Below are positions 9,757 to 21,640 of a DNA stretch of 64,000 nucleotides, in pieces (positions within the stretch are counted from its first letter, which is position 1; every line of letters starts with the position of its first letter). Location of the stretch: contig NC_079484.1 of assembly GCF_026230105.1 (NCBI RefSeq), positions 4,231,805 to 4,295,804 of the forward strand, given 5' to 3'. The position numbers were made by a program, and so were the translations under genes. The notes below the pieces were generated by a model. That model saw only the letters and a program-made list of their open reading frames with translations, had not been told where the DNA came from and ran no database searches. Source of the stretch: Diorhabda sublineata. Lineage: Eukaryota; Arthropoda; Insecta; Coleoptera; Chrysomelidae.

Positions 9757-12730
9757 TACACTGAGAAAAGGTTTCTATTCGTATACTACCATAAAATGTT
9801 TATATGTAAGAATTAGACTCTGCATCGATTCGAGCTTATTATCTCAGTGTAATCTGTATAATTTACGTCAAATGACGTCACTTCCTTGAAGCCCATCCAC
9901 CCACAATGCGTTTCAGACTAAATTATTGCTTATGAGTGAAGTTTTTCTGGGATACAAAGGCAAACATTCCATTACCGTGTGTTTCTAAATGCGATTAACC
10001 AAAACACTCAAGACTCAAAATCACATCATTAGTTTTTTAATTATGTAACAAAAGTCAACCTCTTAACTGGCTACAACGCAGCGAAGTACACTGAGAAAAG
10101 GTTTCTATTCGTATACTACCATACAAAGTTTATATGTGAAAATTAGAATCTGCATCGATTCGAGCTTGTTATCTCAGTGTAATCTGTATAATTTACGTCA
10201 AATGACGTCACTTCCTTGAAGCCCATCCACCCACAATGCGTTTCAGACTAAATTATTGCTTATGAGTGTAGTTTTTCTGGGATACAAAGGCAAACATTCC
10301 ATTACCGTGTGTTTCTAAATGCGATTAACCAAAACATCAAAACGCAAAATCACATCATTAGTTTTTTAATTATGTAACAAAATTCAACCTCTTAACTGAC
10401 TACAACGCAGCGAAGTACACTGAGAAAAGGTTTCTATTGGTATACTACCATAAAATGTTTATATGTAAGAATTAGACTCTGCATCGATTCAAGCTTGTTA
10501 TCTCAGTGTAATCTGTGTAATTTACGTCAAATGACGTCACTTCCTCGAAGCCCATCCACCCACAATGCGTTTCAGACTAAATTATTGCTTAGGAGTGAAG
10601 TTTTTCTGGGATACAAAGGCAAACATTCCATTACCATGTGTTTCTAAATGCGATTAACCAAAACATTCAAAACTCAAAATCACATAATTAGTTTTTTAGT
10701 TATGTAACAAAATTCAACCTCTTAACTGACTACAACGCAGCGAAGTACACTGAGAAAAGGTTTCTATTCGTATACTACCATAAAATGTTTATATGTGAAA
10801 ATTAGACCCTGCATCGATTCGAGCTTGTTATCTCAGTGTAATCTGTGTAATTTACGTCAAATGACGTCACTTCCTCGAAGCCCATCCACCCACAATGCGT
10901 TTCAGACTAAATTATTGCTTATGAGTGTAGTTTTTCTGGGATACAAAGGCAAACATTCCATTACCATGTGTTTCTAAATGCGATTAACCAAAACATTCAA
11001 AACTCAAAATCACATCATTAGTTTTTTAATTATGTAACAAAATTCAACCTCTTAACTGACTACAACGCAGCGAAGTACACTGAGAAAAGGTTTCTATTCG
11101 TATACTACCATAAAATGTTTATATGTAAGAATTAGACTCTGCATCGATTCGAGCTTGTTATCTCAGTGTAATCTGTATAATTTACGTCAAATGACGTCAC
11201 TTCCTCGAAGCCCATTTATCCACAATGCGTTTCAGACTAAATTATTGCTTAGGAGTGAAGTTTTTCTGGGATACAAAGGCAAACATTCCATTACTTTGTG
11301 TTTCTAAATGCGATTAACCAAAACACTCAAGACTCAAAATCACATCATTAGTTTTTTAATTATGTAACAAAAGTCAACCTCTTAACTGGCTACAACGCAG
11401 CGAAGTACACTGAGAAAAGGTTTCTATTCGTATACTACCATACAAAGTTTATATGTGAAAATTAGAATCTGCATCGATTCGAGCTTGTTATCTCAGTGTA
11501 ATCTGTATAATTTACGTCAAATGACGTCACTTCCTTGAAGCCCATTTATCCACAATGCGTTTCAGACTAAATTATTGCTTAGGAGTGAAGTTTTTCTGGG
11601 ATACAAAGGCAAACATTCCATTACTTTTTGTTTCTAAATGCGATTAACCAAAACACTCAAGACTCAAAATCACATCATTAGTTTTTTAATTATGTAACAA
11701 AAGTCAACCTCTTAACTGGCTACAACGCAGCGAAGTACACTGAGAAAAGGTTTCTATTCGTATACTACCATACAAAGTTTATATGTGAAAATTAGAATCT
11801 GCATCGATTCGAGCTTGTTATCTCAGTGTAATCTGTATAATTTACGTCAAATGACGTCACTTCCTTGAAGCCCATCCACCCACAATGCGTTTCAGACTAA
11901 ATTATTGCTTATGAGTGTAGTTTTTCTGGGATACAAAGGCAAACATTCCATTACCATGTGTTTCTAAATGCGATTAACCAAAACATTCAAAACTCAAAAT
12001 CACATCATTAGTTTTTTAATTATGTAACAAAATTCAACCTCTTAACTGACTACAACGCAGCGAAGTACACTGAGAAAAGGTTTCTATTCGTATACTACCA
12101 TAAAATGTTTATATGTAAGAATTAGACTCTGCATCGATTCGAGCTTGTTATCTCAGTGTAATCTGTGTAATTTACGTCAAATGACGTCACTTCCTCGAAG
12201 CCCATCCACCCACAATGCGTTTCAGACTAAATTATTGCTTATGAGTGTAGTTTTTCTGGGATACAAAGGCAAACATTCCATTACCATGTGTTTCTAAATG
12301 CGATTAACCAAAACATTCAAAACTCAAAATCACATAATTAGTTTTTTAATTATGTAACAAAATTCAACCTCTTAACTGACTACAACGCAGCGAAGTACAC
12401 TGAGAAAAGGTTTCTATTCGTATACTACCATAAAATGTTTATATGTAAGAATTAGACTCTGCATCAATTCGAGCTTGTTATCTCAGTGTAATCTGTGTAA
12501 TTTACGTCAAATGACGTCACTTCCTCGAAGCCCATTTATCTACAATGCGTTTCAGACTAAATTATTGCTTAGAAGTGAAGTTTTTCTGGGATACAAAGGC
12601 AAATATTCCATTACCGTGTGTTTCTAAATGCGTTTAACCAAAACATTCACTCAAAATTTAACAAAATTAACCTCTTAACTGACAGTAGCGCAGCAAAGTA
12701 CACTGAGAAAAGGTTTCTATTCGTATAGTA
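9757..12730. repeat. 330-bp satellite array, nine units
   Basis: The anchor TACACTGAGAAAAGG recurs at 9757, 10087, 10416, 10746, 11076, 11406, 11736, 12066, 12396 and 12699. The spacing is 330 bp except for 329 bp once and 303 bp at the last step. Units are nearly identical apart from shared variants (for example CCATCCACCC versus CCATTTATCC). Each unit holds ACGTCAAATGACGTCA, which contains the perfect CRE palindrome TGACGTCA. Short ORFs inside (e.g. 10795-10977) are not genes. Confidence 0.95.
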
Positions 12731-13705
12731 CTATGAAATGTTTATATACGTAAATTAGACGTCAAGAAATATGAAACTATTTTTCAATGTTAAATTTTTT
12801 TGTGCATCGATTTGAGTGTAGTGTGTAGGGTAGTAGCAAAAATTTCATTCCAGTATGTTCTTAAATATGTTTAACGGAAACGTTCACTCCAAATCACATC
12901 ATTTTTTAATTATATATCTCCTCGGTTTGGGATCATAATACAAACACTTCAAATTTGCGTTTTCGAGATCTTAGTATCCATTTATCGACATCCCAATTTA
13001 GTACTTCCGGTTTTAACAATAATTGTATTGGTTGTCTTCCAGTTAGGCAATTTGAAGTTGATTTACGAATTAAATGAAACTTTTTATTTTGGACCATTTT
13101 AAGGAAACGGTTTGGCTTGGATAAAGAGGAAATACGTACAGGAAGTCAACCAATCCAATTATTAATAAAATCGGAAGTGCTGCAATCTCAAAAACACTAA
13201 TAACAATGAGCCAGTATACAGTTAGTTGATGGTTACCCACAAAAAAAAAATAATTTTGTTCAGATTTTCGTATTGGTTCTAATCAGATTTTGAAAAATTT
13301 ACAAAGCTACGCCACTGTTATAAATAGAGAAATCGAGAGCCGTGTCATTATTGATGACTAGAGCAAGGATGGTATTAGATTTGTAGTTTCGCACTGATTT
13401 GGCGAACATTTAACGTTTTCTGGTTTAAGACCTTGATTGTCTGATAATAACTATACGTACAGACTTAGAGAAGGTTAAGAAATAATCTTCTATCATGAAA
13501 CTGGGTGAATCTACATTTTTAATACGTTAATAAAATGATGCGACGTGACTGTAGCTAATATACAGGATGTACCAGATTTAAAATGCATTTCTTTTCTGGT
13601 TATTCAAGTTGAATAAGTACGATAACCAAAATTTTCATTAAATTTAGTACCTACGGTCCAAATACCAAATAAAATAATAATTAAAAACATCTCAAACACT
13701 TTTAC
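12731..13705. other. Intergenic with a satellite-like edge
   Basis: The first ~180 bp still resemble the 330-bp unit in decayed form. GCTACGCCACTG near 13306-13317 matches a hAT terminus but has no partner. No gene is seen. Confidence 0.5.
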
Positions 13706-13758
13706 TCACAGTTTAACAAAACCATTCAATGGCAAAACAAAAAAAACTCTTACAAACA

Positions 13759-14199
13759 TCAACACGGACAAGGACAAGGACACGCAAAAGGTGGTATACA
13801 TGGAGCACAAGGTCCACATGGTGCAGGAGGCGGACACATGGGTATCGGCACTGCAGGAGATACGGGGCAAACTCTTCCTACAGGTACTGGTGGAGGACAC
13901 GGTGGTGGACACGGTGGTGGTGCAGGAGCAGCAGCAATTAAGGGAACACATGGCGGAGGAGTGGGAGGACATGGAACACATTGAGGAATGCAGGGTCCGC
14001 ATGGAGCGCACGGTCCACAAGGTGGACATGGTCCGCAAGGTGGGCACGGTCCGCAAGGTGGGCACGGTCCGCAAGGCGGACATGGTCCGCAAGGTGGACA
14101 AGGTCCACAAGGAGTACACGGAGCGCAAGGTTCGCAAGGACCACATGGTGGTAATCGAACAAAAGCTGGATAACATTGATATTTTTCCAAATCTTCCAT
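13759..14199 (-). CDS. Cys-Gly-Pro repeat protein A (Mst(3)CGP-like)
   Basis: A 146-aa ORF, MEDLEKYQCYPAF at the start, then a run of CGPCPP hexapeptides (about residues 18-70) built from 18-bp repeats. A Cys/Pro-rich tail follows, ending CPCPCPC. The CGP repeat is the hallmark of the Drosophila Mst(3)CGP proteins (Mst84D, Mst87F, Mst98C), Cys-rich sperm-tail proteins made after meiosis. Similar Cys/Pro-rich repeats also occur in keratin-like and eggshell proteins, so germline function is inference. Choice of strand rests on the spliced CGP gene 2.3 kb away on the same strand. The opposite strand is also open (Gly-rich). Confidence 0.6.
   Translation of the reverse strand: MEDLEKYQCYPAFVRLPPCGPCEPCAPCTPCGPCPPCGPCPPCGPCPPCGPCPPCGPCPPCGPCAPCGPCIPQCVPCPPTPPPCVPLIAAAPAPPPCPPPCPPPVPVGRVCPVSPAVPIPMCPPPAPCGPCAPCIPPFACPCPCPC
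14020..14112. repeat. 18-bp minisatellite coding the CGPCPP units
   Basis: Plus-strand unit GGTCCGCAAGGTGGGCAC repeats about five times with few changes. Eighteen is a multiple of three, so repeat number can vary without frameshift. Confidence 0.85.
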
Positions 14200-14206
14200 G
14201 CCGCAT

Positions 14207-15840
14207 ACCGATTTTCCTAGATGTTTACCTGAAAAAATGTTTTATTAGACATAGCAAAGTCGACATCAAACTAGCTCAAAAGTTGTTTATAAAAATGGAA
14301 TCTGAGCAAGTATACTTTAATAAACATTTCATTATTTCTTGCCAGGTACCGTTATGTTGTTAGAACTAGACTATCGGCTTCATGTCTACTGTCTTACTAA
14401 AGGTGCTAACCCTAAGCAACTATTTTATTACTTTTATTGTAACTAAAACTGTGTTAGAAACATCTGTTATTTCATGTGTTGTTTGCACTTATGTACCCAA
14501 AGAAATTATAAAAACTCAAGTACAAGCAAAGAAAGGAAAAGCTGTTGACGAGAAGCTGGCTGAGAATGAACAGGCCCACATAACTATCTTAATTAAAATC
14601 AATCCTTTTTTCAAATGAGCTGATGTCAATTAGTATTAAGAAGTATAATTCAGTCATAAACAGATGGAAGGCTATAAACTGTACATAAAAAAACAAATGG
14701 AAACTACCTTTCATACGAAATGGTTGAAATAATTAAAGAATCAAGAAAACTGTTACAATACAGATCGAAATTTTTGTAAAAACAATGAGAAAAATGCGTC
14801 AATAAGAACCAGCACCATATAAGATATTTGAAATATAGTGTCCCTAGACTTTCCTGTACTTTTTGAGCTTCAACCAACATCAACCACTTTCAAGACCACT
14901 TGGCGCACAAGGAGGTAAGTTATAAGATAGCAGTTGGATTAGAAAAGATAGTAAAAAAACACTCCTTCGTTATCGTCGATTGCTGGATCTTTAAGTTGGA
15001 GAGGAATCAATAAAAAGGATGGATAGAATGCTATTCACTTCCTAAAACCAAAATTTCATCTTTAGAAAGTTGAAGAAGAAAAGGCTGGGGATTGGTAAAC
15101 TAAATTATCGTTCTTTGTTATACACAGCAGGGCCATGAAGCGAAAAAATACTGAAAATATAGAGAACCTTAGGAAGGGATATAAACATTGTTTTCTAGAA
15201 ACCCACACAGAGCAAAATTACAAACGGTAATGTCCGCAACCTTGAAGGGAATGGTTCATCTCTAAGAAAATTTGTTTCAAATTGGTTCATGCTGTACAAT
15301 TTGGTCCTCCATATTCTCATATTGTGTTGCTGCGATACCGAAAACTATGCGTGATACAACATCTCCATCATTTTCCATATATTTGTCTACTATCGAGCTT
15401 TGGATAAACTCACAAAGCTCTACATGTCGTTATCTGTTGCCTTCGTGAAAAGTTTGCAGTAATTGAAATCTGTAGGGGGTTCATAAGCAAACGTTGTCGA
15501 ATTCTCTACCAGGACATCCAGTGGGTTACAGAAGAATTAGCTTTACACTGTATGATAACATGGCTCCACCGTCTCCTCGTGTTTTGGGTTGTAGAAGTAT
15601 CAACACCATACGTGGACACAAATTACAGACTCATATTTGGCAAACACAAACCTTTTTCTGTTGTGTGAATTACTACTATTTAGCAGAAACGAAAAACGTG
15701 AGATCTGTTGATTGAATGAGTTTTTTTGCAAGAGACTACGCAGATGTAGTTCATGTTGTTTCATGCAAGAACTCGCACTTGCAATATCATTAGTTTGGTG
15801 ACATTTCTATTGCATGTAAGCTGCTATTCTAGGTACAAAT
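14207..15840. other. Intergenic
   Basis: Several 70-80-codon ORFs (e.g. 14382-14618, 15494-15715) show no family features. No gene is supported. Confidence 0.45.
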
Positions 15841-16235
15841 CTAGTTAATTTTGGCTTAACAACCAACCTGTCCATCAGGGTCACATCCAAAGCAGCAGCA
15901 AATATAATTATTGCCAGAGATCCTCTGATCACTTTTTCGCTTCGTTATTTACTTAGTTCTGTTATCATTATTTTTAAACCAGGCCCGAAATCATCAAATT
16001 ATAGGTAAGGTATTAGTATATAGATAAAAAACAATCAATTCACCTACAAACTAGGTTTTGATTAATGGAAACTTCTCGAACGAAACGTAGCAGACACGAT
16101 AATTTGCTTGTAGATCATTGGTCGATCGAATTTAAGATTTAGTTTGAAGTTATTCCTAGAATCTTTTTAGAATCTCGATAGTTCTTTTAGCAGAATTTTA
16201 AAAAAAAACAAATAACAACTATGACTTATCCTCAC

Positions 16236-16396
16236 CATTGGCAAAAGCACTGGGTCCACATCTAGGTTCGGGACAATTAATACACTCAGGTCCTCCTTGG
16301 CATTCCAGTCTCGGACAGTCATCCTGTAATCCATTTTTTCTCTCGCAGTAACATCCAATGTGTAGGATACTGGCTCGAAGTTCTCGTGATTTAGAT
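16236..16396 (-). CDS. Cys-rich CGP protein B, exon 2
   Basis: Follows a TTTCTAG acceptor and joins exon 1 in phase 2, giving an Arg codon across the junction. It encodes 53 residues with eight cysteines (GCYCERKNG, then DDCPRLECQGGPECINCPEPRCGP). A GTGAGG donor lies at 16235. The continued Cys/Pro bias through the splice strongly supports both strand and exon. The 3' exon is unresolved. A possible Cys-rich end (CCCFGCDPDGQVGC then stop) sits on the minus strand near 15863-15907, but its phase does not fit this donor. Confidence 0.6.
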
Positions 16397-16568
16397 CTAG
16401 AAATGAAATTTTGAAACTGCTACTTTTTTAATGTCAAGTTCAACCCAAAGCACTATGGGCTTTACAGGCTTTTAGGTACCTAAATATGTAATTAATTTGG
16501 TACTTTCGGAATATAATGTTAAGAAAACTCATTTATTATGAAAAGTTGATATGAAATATGTCAAATAC

Positions 16569-16954
16569 CTGTAAACCGGAGCAGTTTTCGGTATTCTGTA
16601 AGCAACCATCATCTGAGGAGGGTTGCATGGTACACAGGGTTGAGGTTCGGGACAAGGATTACAAATGGGCACGGCTGCTGGTGGAACTGGAGTACAAATT
16701 GGTAAACACGGCGGAACACAAACTGGTGAGGGTGAACACGGTGGACCACAGCAGCTTACTGGTACTGCTTTGGTTGGAGGAGGACAAGTACCCGGACAGC
16801 ACATAGGAGTTGGACAGCACGGTGCACAAGGTCCGCACGGACCGCAAGGATTATTCGGAGGACAACAGTCACCTCCTATTTTACATACTAACGCCTTAAG
16901 GTCGTTCAATAAGCTTTTTCTAGCTGCTGATTTATCAGCGGGACAGCACACCAT
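16569..16954 (-). CDS. Cys-rich CGP protein B, exon 1
   Basis: ATG at 16954 and a TACAG/GTATTT donor after 16569. It encodes 128 complete codons: MVCCPADKSAARKSLLND, a short helical segment with KALVCKIGGDCC, then NPCGPCGPCAPCCP and a long Cys/Pro-rich stretch, ending QMMVAYRIPKTAPVY. It shares the CGPC motif with the neighbour at 13759-14199, so the two probably arose by local duplication. Function unknown; sperm structural protein is an inference from the CGP family. Confidence 0.65.
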
Positions 16955-17659
16955 TTTCGTAAAATGGCTATAGACACAAACAATTTATATTTTGATAAAA
17001 ATTTACTTGAATTTTTAGGAAAAAATTCCGGATTGACGGGGCGACAAAAAATTTTGACAATAGTGAAAATTATCGATTGACAGATGAGTACTTGATGAAA
17101 TATTTGATATATCATCATTCATTAATAATTATAAATAAATATAAAAACCATAATGTTCGTGGTAGTAATTTTTCAAAGCAGCTCGATTGAATTATTTAAA
17201 TTTTTAGATGTAAAGTAATTTTCATCCCCCTGCCTTCACCCCCCACCATTTTTTAAAAACATTTTTATGTTTTCAAATTAATAAGATCCCAAATGACGAT
17301 AGATCCATTTGGGTCATTGAACCAATTAATATACAAGCGATGTTGTAGAGTAGAAAAAACAATTTAAATCAAACAAGATAACAAAAACAAAGATAAAGAG
17401 GCACGTACTGAACGACATCAATCACAGTTGGAATGGATACAAGCGCGACGATTTGTAATTATCACACACAGATCAAATTATGGATAAAGCCAAAGATACA
17501 TCGAAGTTGCATATCCGATTTGGTGGTACGAATACGAGCCAAAAGTTAATGCTATGGACAAAGATTAACTTGCATTTCAAGTAAATGGTTCCATTGATGA
17601 CACCAACATATGACTCGCACCAAACGATGTAATCGAGCCTGTAGTATCAGTTGTGGGGA
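16955..17659. other. Intergenic
   Basis: Upstream of CGP gene B; no recognisable promoter motif or second gene. Confidence 0.4.
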
Positions 17660-18549
17660 GAGTACGATTTCCGCAGCGCCGCTATTTAACAGGATTTGTC
17701 TTAGTTAGGCCAAAATAAATCTAAAATGAAGAATGAAATTTTTTGATATCTCGCTTCGTTTTCGAGATATCGATACTCAAAGTTATAATCAAACGTTAGT
17801 TCAAAATTTGCTTTATTGAACAGATGGCGTTTCAAATGAATATTTTATCACTTCAAATTCAATATGAATCTTGTAATTCAATAAAAAAAAAAGATTTTTT
17901 ATTTAATTTTTATATTATTTACCCTGATACACCAAAATTATATTGAAAAAACAGATTTTTATAACAAAATGAGCCATTTTTGAAAACTTTCATCACTCTG
18001 TGATGAATATAACTCAACGTACGATAAATACATGAAAAATTGTCGGTTATTTTTAATTATTTATAATATAAAAAAATATATAATAATAGTTTGAAGATTT
18101 AATTAGTAATTTAATGTAAAAATTTCCTCTTTAGAGCAAAAACCAAATTCTGAATGCTTTCAAAAGATATATATTTTCTTTTGTTTTATAACTGAAGGGG
18201 CGAGGGGGCGAAGCCCCCCATAAGGAAAAAAATAATAATAAAATAAAACTAAAATAATCCTCACGCGAAGAAAAATTCTTTTAGACAATTTTGGCTGTAC
18301 AAAATTCACGATTTTTCAACTTTTTACACTCAAAGTGCACCACGACAAGGTTAGGTTAAGTTAGGTTATGTTAGGTTAGGTTAAGTTGATGTATACAAAT
18401 ATTAACTAAAATAAATTTTTCCAAATTCAAGTATCGATATCTCGAAAACAAAGCGAGATATCGAAAAATTTTATTCTTCATTTTCGACTTAGTTTAGGTC
18501 GATTTACAAAATGGCATAGTCAAATCTAGGCGCCACGGAAATCGTACTC
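17660..18549. mobile_element. 890-bp element with ~120-bp terminal inverted repeats
   Basis: Left end GAGTACGATTTCCG (17660) and the inverted right end (to 18549) match. Similarity continues through GATATCTCGCTT and CGAGATATCGATACT, about 120 bp in. No transposase frame. Inside are a GGGGGCgaaGCCCCC hairpin (about 18204-18218) and a telomere-like tract. Confidence 0.8.
18349..18387 (+). repeat. Short interstitial TTAGG-like tract
   Basis: Degenerate GGTTAGGTTAAGTTAGG repeats, matching the insect telomere motif TTAGG. It lies inside the inverted-repeat element rather than at a chromosome end. Confidence 0.6.
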
Positions 18550-19800
18550 GTGCGTCAATTGTTGATTGATTTCACTCTATAATGAGAATTTGATGTATGA
18601 AAAAAAAGTTTTTCGATAAATGGAATAGGTTATATCCACTATAAAGCCCATTCGAAGTAATACTACCGAATGTGATGGTCTCATAACTTTGATTCATACA
18701 CCAATTTATACAGATAAAGACCAAGATGTTTTCGGATTAATGGACGGATAGAATTCTAGTTCGTGCGACCGACTTGGGGGTCAATTCGGTTTATCTCGTT
18801 GCTGTTTTTAAAATTAAAACAGTTGCAGCAGCATTTTTACTGAGTAGAAAGTGAAATTTCACAGCTGCATATTGTTAATTTAAGCTTGGTTTCTACAAAA
18901 AAGTACCGATGACTTGCGCCATCTATCGTTTCGCTTCAAAAGCTCCTCCCACGGCAATGCCTTTCCATTTATTATTGGGTCTCCTTAGTAAGTATTGATA
19001 AGATAAAATTCTGATAGTACGTTAAACTTTTCTAGTACTTGTGTGTAAAAATAAACCGAAGTTGTTGATCTGGATAGCGAGTTTATGAGTTCATTGAACC
19101 TGTATTATAATATTTATATCATTTATATTTACAGATTCCCGTAATTCGAATTTTTATTCTTCTATTGATAAGTAGGACTAAAGTTTGTTAGTAGACGTTA
19201 CGTATTTTCTGAAAAAATTGGACTTAGATGCCCGTTTCTTGTTGTCTATTACCAGTAACATCGTTAGAGCTAAAATAATTTTAATAAAATGAAGAGTTGC
19301 TTCATTTCGTAGCGTTTTCAAGGTAATATTACTTCACGTTAACTTCTGCAGATCCATGTAAATCGACTATTATTACGGAATAGTAGATCGTGATCAAGTT
19401 TGCGACAGTGTATCATGAATTAAGCATCAGATAAGATCACTAAATCACTAAACGAGATTTGTTAGATTTATAAAAATGTACCTGGCATATATGTATGTTT
19501 ATAAAGACACGTTTCAACGCTTCCGATTGCAGTGAAAATAATAGTTAGTCTGCGGATAGGATCTTTTATGGTCACGTAAATATATTGGGAAAAAGGAACG
19601 TGCTTAATGCAGCGATAATTCAGTTCAATTCATAGTAGAAAAGAAATTTTTATGAAAACAACATTATCTAATAGTTTCGGAATTGTTTACGTGTTATCTG
19701 AAAATTTTCTAGATTACATGACAATGATACGGGGTCTTGTAAAGCCGAAACAACATTTACTGGGTATTTTCTAGCAAATATAAATTGAAATTTATAAATA
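18550..19800. other. Intergenic
   Basis: No supportable gene or repeat. Confidence 0.45.
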
Positions 19801-20960
19801 CGAGGGTTGCTACTTAAGTTTTGACTAATAAAAACAATTATTTATAATTGGACATGGCTTTACTATTCTCCATTGAGATCAATACACTTTTTTTCCATTC
19901 CGATTGTGGTACCTCCGAAACATGTGATTTGAACGCATCAACCGATTCTTCAGGTTTGGAAAAACGTAATTTATATTTGATCTGCGGGAATAAGAAGAAA
20001 TCATTGGGTGCCAAACAAGGACAGTACGGCGGATGACCCGTCAATTCGATATTTCGATTATTCAAAAACGTTTTTATTTGAACTGACGTGTGACAGCTCG
20101 CATTGTTGTGGTGGAGAATGATTCGTCTTCTGCGATTGATTTCCCTGATTTTTTCTAGCAAATCTGGCAAATAAATGCTGGTGTACCATTCAGAATTGAT
20201 GAGTACAATAAACGTTGATAGATCATTTTGAATTAGCGCGCAACAGTTATTTTGTCCATATTTCTGGGACACTATTTTCTACAGTGATCGTTCTCCTTCG
20301 CTCTAACCTCCACGGTTATTTATTTTCAGCTTCAAATGCATGATTCGTTGCTATGATTCGTTGCCTGTCACGAATTTATAGACGGTTTTTGACACGAGCT
20401 TTGTTTGAGCGATTGTCAAATTATGCGGCAACCAACGCGAACAAATATTTTTGACTTTTCGACGGTCTTGCAATAACAGTTTACGCACAGCATCAATATT
20501 TTCTGACATAACAGCCGATTTTTGGACGACCTTCACGAAATTCATCCAGAATTCTAACCGTTTTTAACATCTCACTAGCTAGTAGTCCACGTATGTTTTG
20601 GTGACATAACTAAAATTGATTTGGTTGGAAAGTTTTGATACAACAAACTTGCTTAGTCGGGTTATAACTTGTTCTGGACTCTGGAAGATCGTCTTAAAGG
20701 TGTGGAGCTGGTTTTCTCCCTAAAAGTGATTTCCTCTACATCTGCTTGTCTTGATAATAGGAGGATTGTCTATCTGGTTATCACAGTTTTTGGCCGTCCC
20801 GAACGTTCGTCATTAGTCAAACTGATATGACCACAATTGAATTCAGTTGCTCAAAATATTGCGGTCTTAAATGATGGGGCGGAATCTTCGTCCACAGTGT
20901 CTAGCTTCTCTTTCATTTGCGTAGACTTTTAATCAGAAGTTAATCATCTGATGTGGATGA
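19800..20960 (-). pseudogene. Mariner transposase, decayed near-full-length copy
   Basis: The minus strand carries successive transposase pieces in shifted frames. Near 20860-20770 it reads EFNCGHISLTNDERSGRPKTV (HTH region). ICSRWLPHNLT is at 20545-20351. ORF 20272-19838 holds IILHHNNASCHT (second catalytic position; HHDNA expected, Asp replaced by Asn) and LAPNDFFLFP (DD34D third Asp). A terminus GAGGGTTGCTACTTAAG lies near 19803; the other end is not recognisable. Span of about 1.16 kb suits mariner. Stops, shifts and the Asp-to-Asn change make it inactive. Confidence 0.85.
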
Positions 20961-21049
20961 AATTTCAGTAAGAATTTTCCCTTTTATACCGATATCGATC
21001 TTCAGGTTGAGATCGGGAAGTTTTCACACAAAAGTACTCCAAGTACCGG

Positions 21050-21640
21050 ATGATTTTCTTGTTATTTAAGCAAATTATCAGCAATCAATTATTTATATCT
21101 AGAAGAAGTAAAGCAAGCCGGAGGAGAGGATGCCAAATGGGAGACAAAGAGATAAAAATAATATGCTATGCTGATGACGTAGTAATCATCTCGGAAGACG
21201 AAGATAACCTACAGAAGCTCCTATATAAATTCCAACAAATAGCGAACACGCACAACATGCAAATATCCACAAAAAAAACAAAATCTCTGACAGAAACTAG
21301 AGCGGCGAACACAACCACTGAACGGCTCCTAAGAACAACAGAAATGCGGACCCTGAGATCAATAACAGGACATACGTTACTCGATCGGAAGAAATAAGCG
21401 ATATTCAGGATGTAGTAAGATGGGCAAGGAGCCGCAGAAGAGAATGGAGAGAATATGTTGACAGAATGCCAAATGAACGGTTAGCAAAAATTGCAAAGGA
21501 AAAGAAACCAGACACAACTCGACCTCCTGGACGACCACCTATAAGGTGGTATGAAAGGTATCCCAACTACTCCTGGCAAACCCTTGATGAAAATACAGGA
21601 CCTAGTCCTAACGTAAGAAGAAGAAGAAGAAGATTGCTTT
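21050..21640 (+). pseudogene. Non-LTR retrotransposon 3' end (RT fragment)
   Basis: ORF 21050-21397 contains CYADDVVIIS, the reverse-transcriptase catalytic box, followed by LLYKFQQIANTHNMQISTKKTK. In the next frames come RMPNERLAKIAKEKKP and PPGRPPIRWYE, a C-terminal signature common in insect endonuclease/RT elements. It ends in a short AAG-repeat tail (about 21615-21633). 5' truncated, with one frame break after 21397. Confidence 0.85.

Noticed and set aside
10795..10977. 60-codon ORF
   Set aside because: Lies wholly inside the 330-bp satellite; open only in some units.
9757..12730. CRISPR-like regular repeats
   Set aside because: Whole units repeat without unique spacers, in a eukaryotic genome; this is satellite DNA.
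13988..14173. Collagen-like Gly-rich plus-strand ORF
   Set aside because: It is antisense to the CGP frame and follows from an 18-bp stop-free repeat; the spliced neighbour supports the minus strand.
14200..14240. Possible Drosophila translational control element (ACATC...) upstream of CGP gene A
   Set aside because: Only five of twelve bases match in order; not enough.
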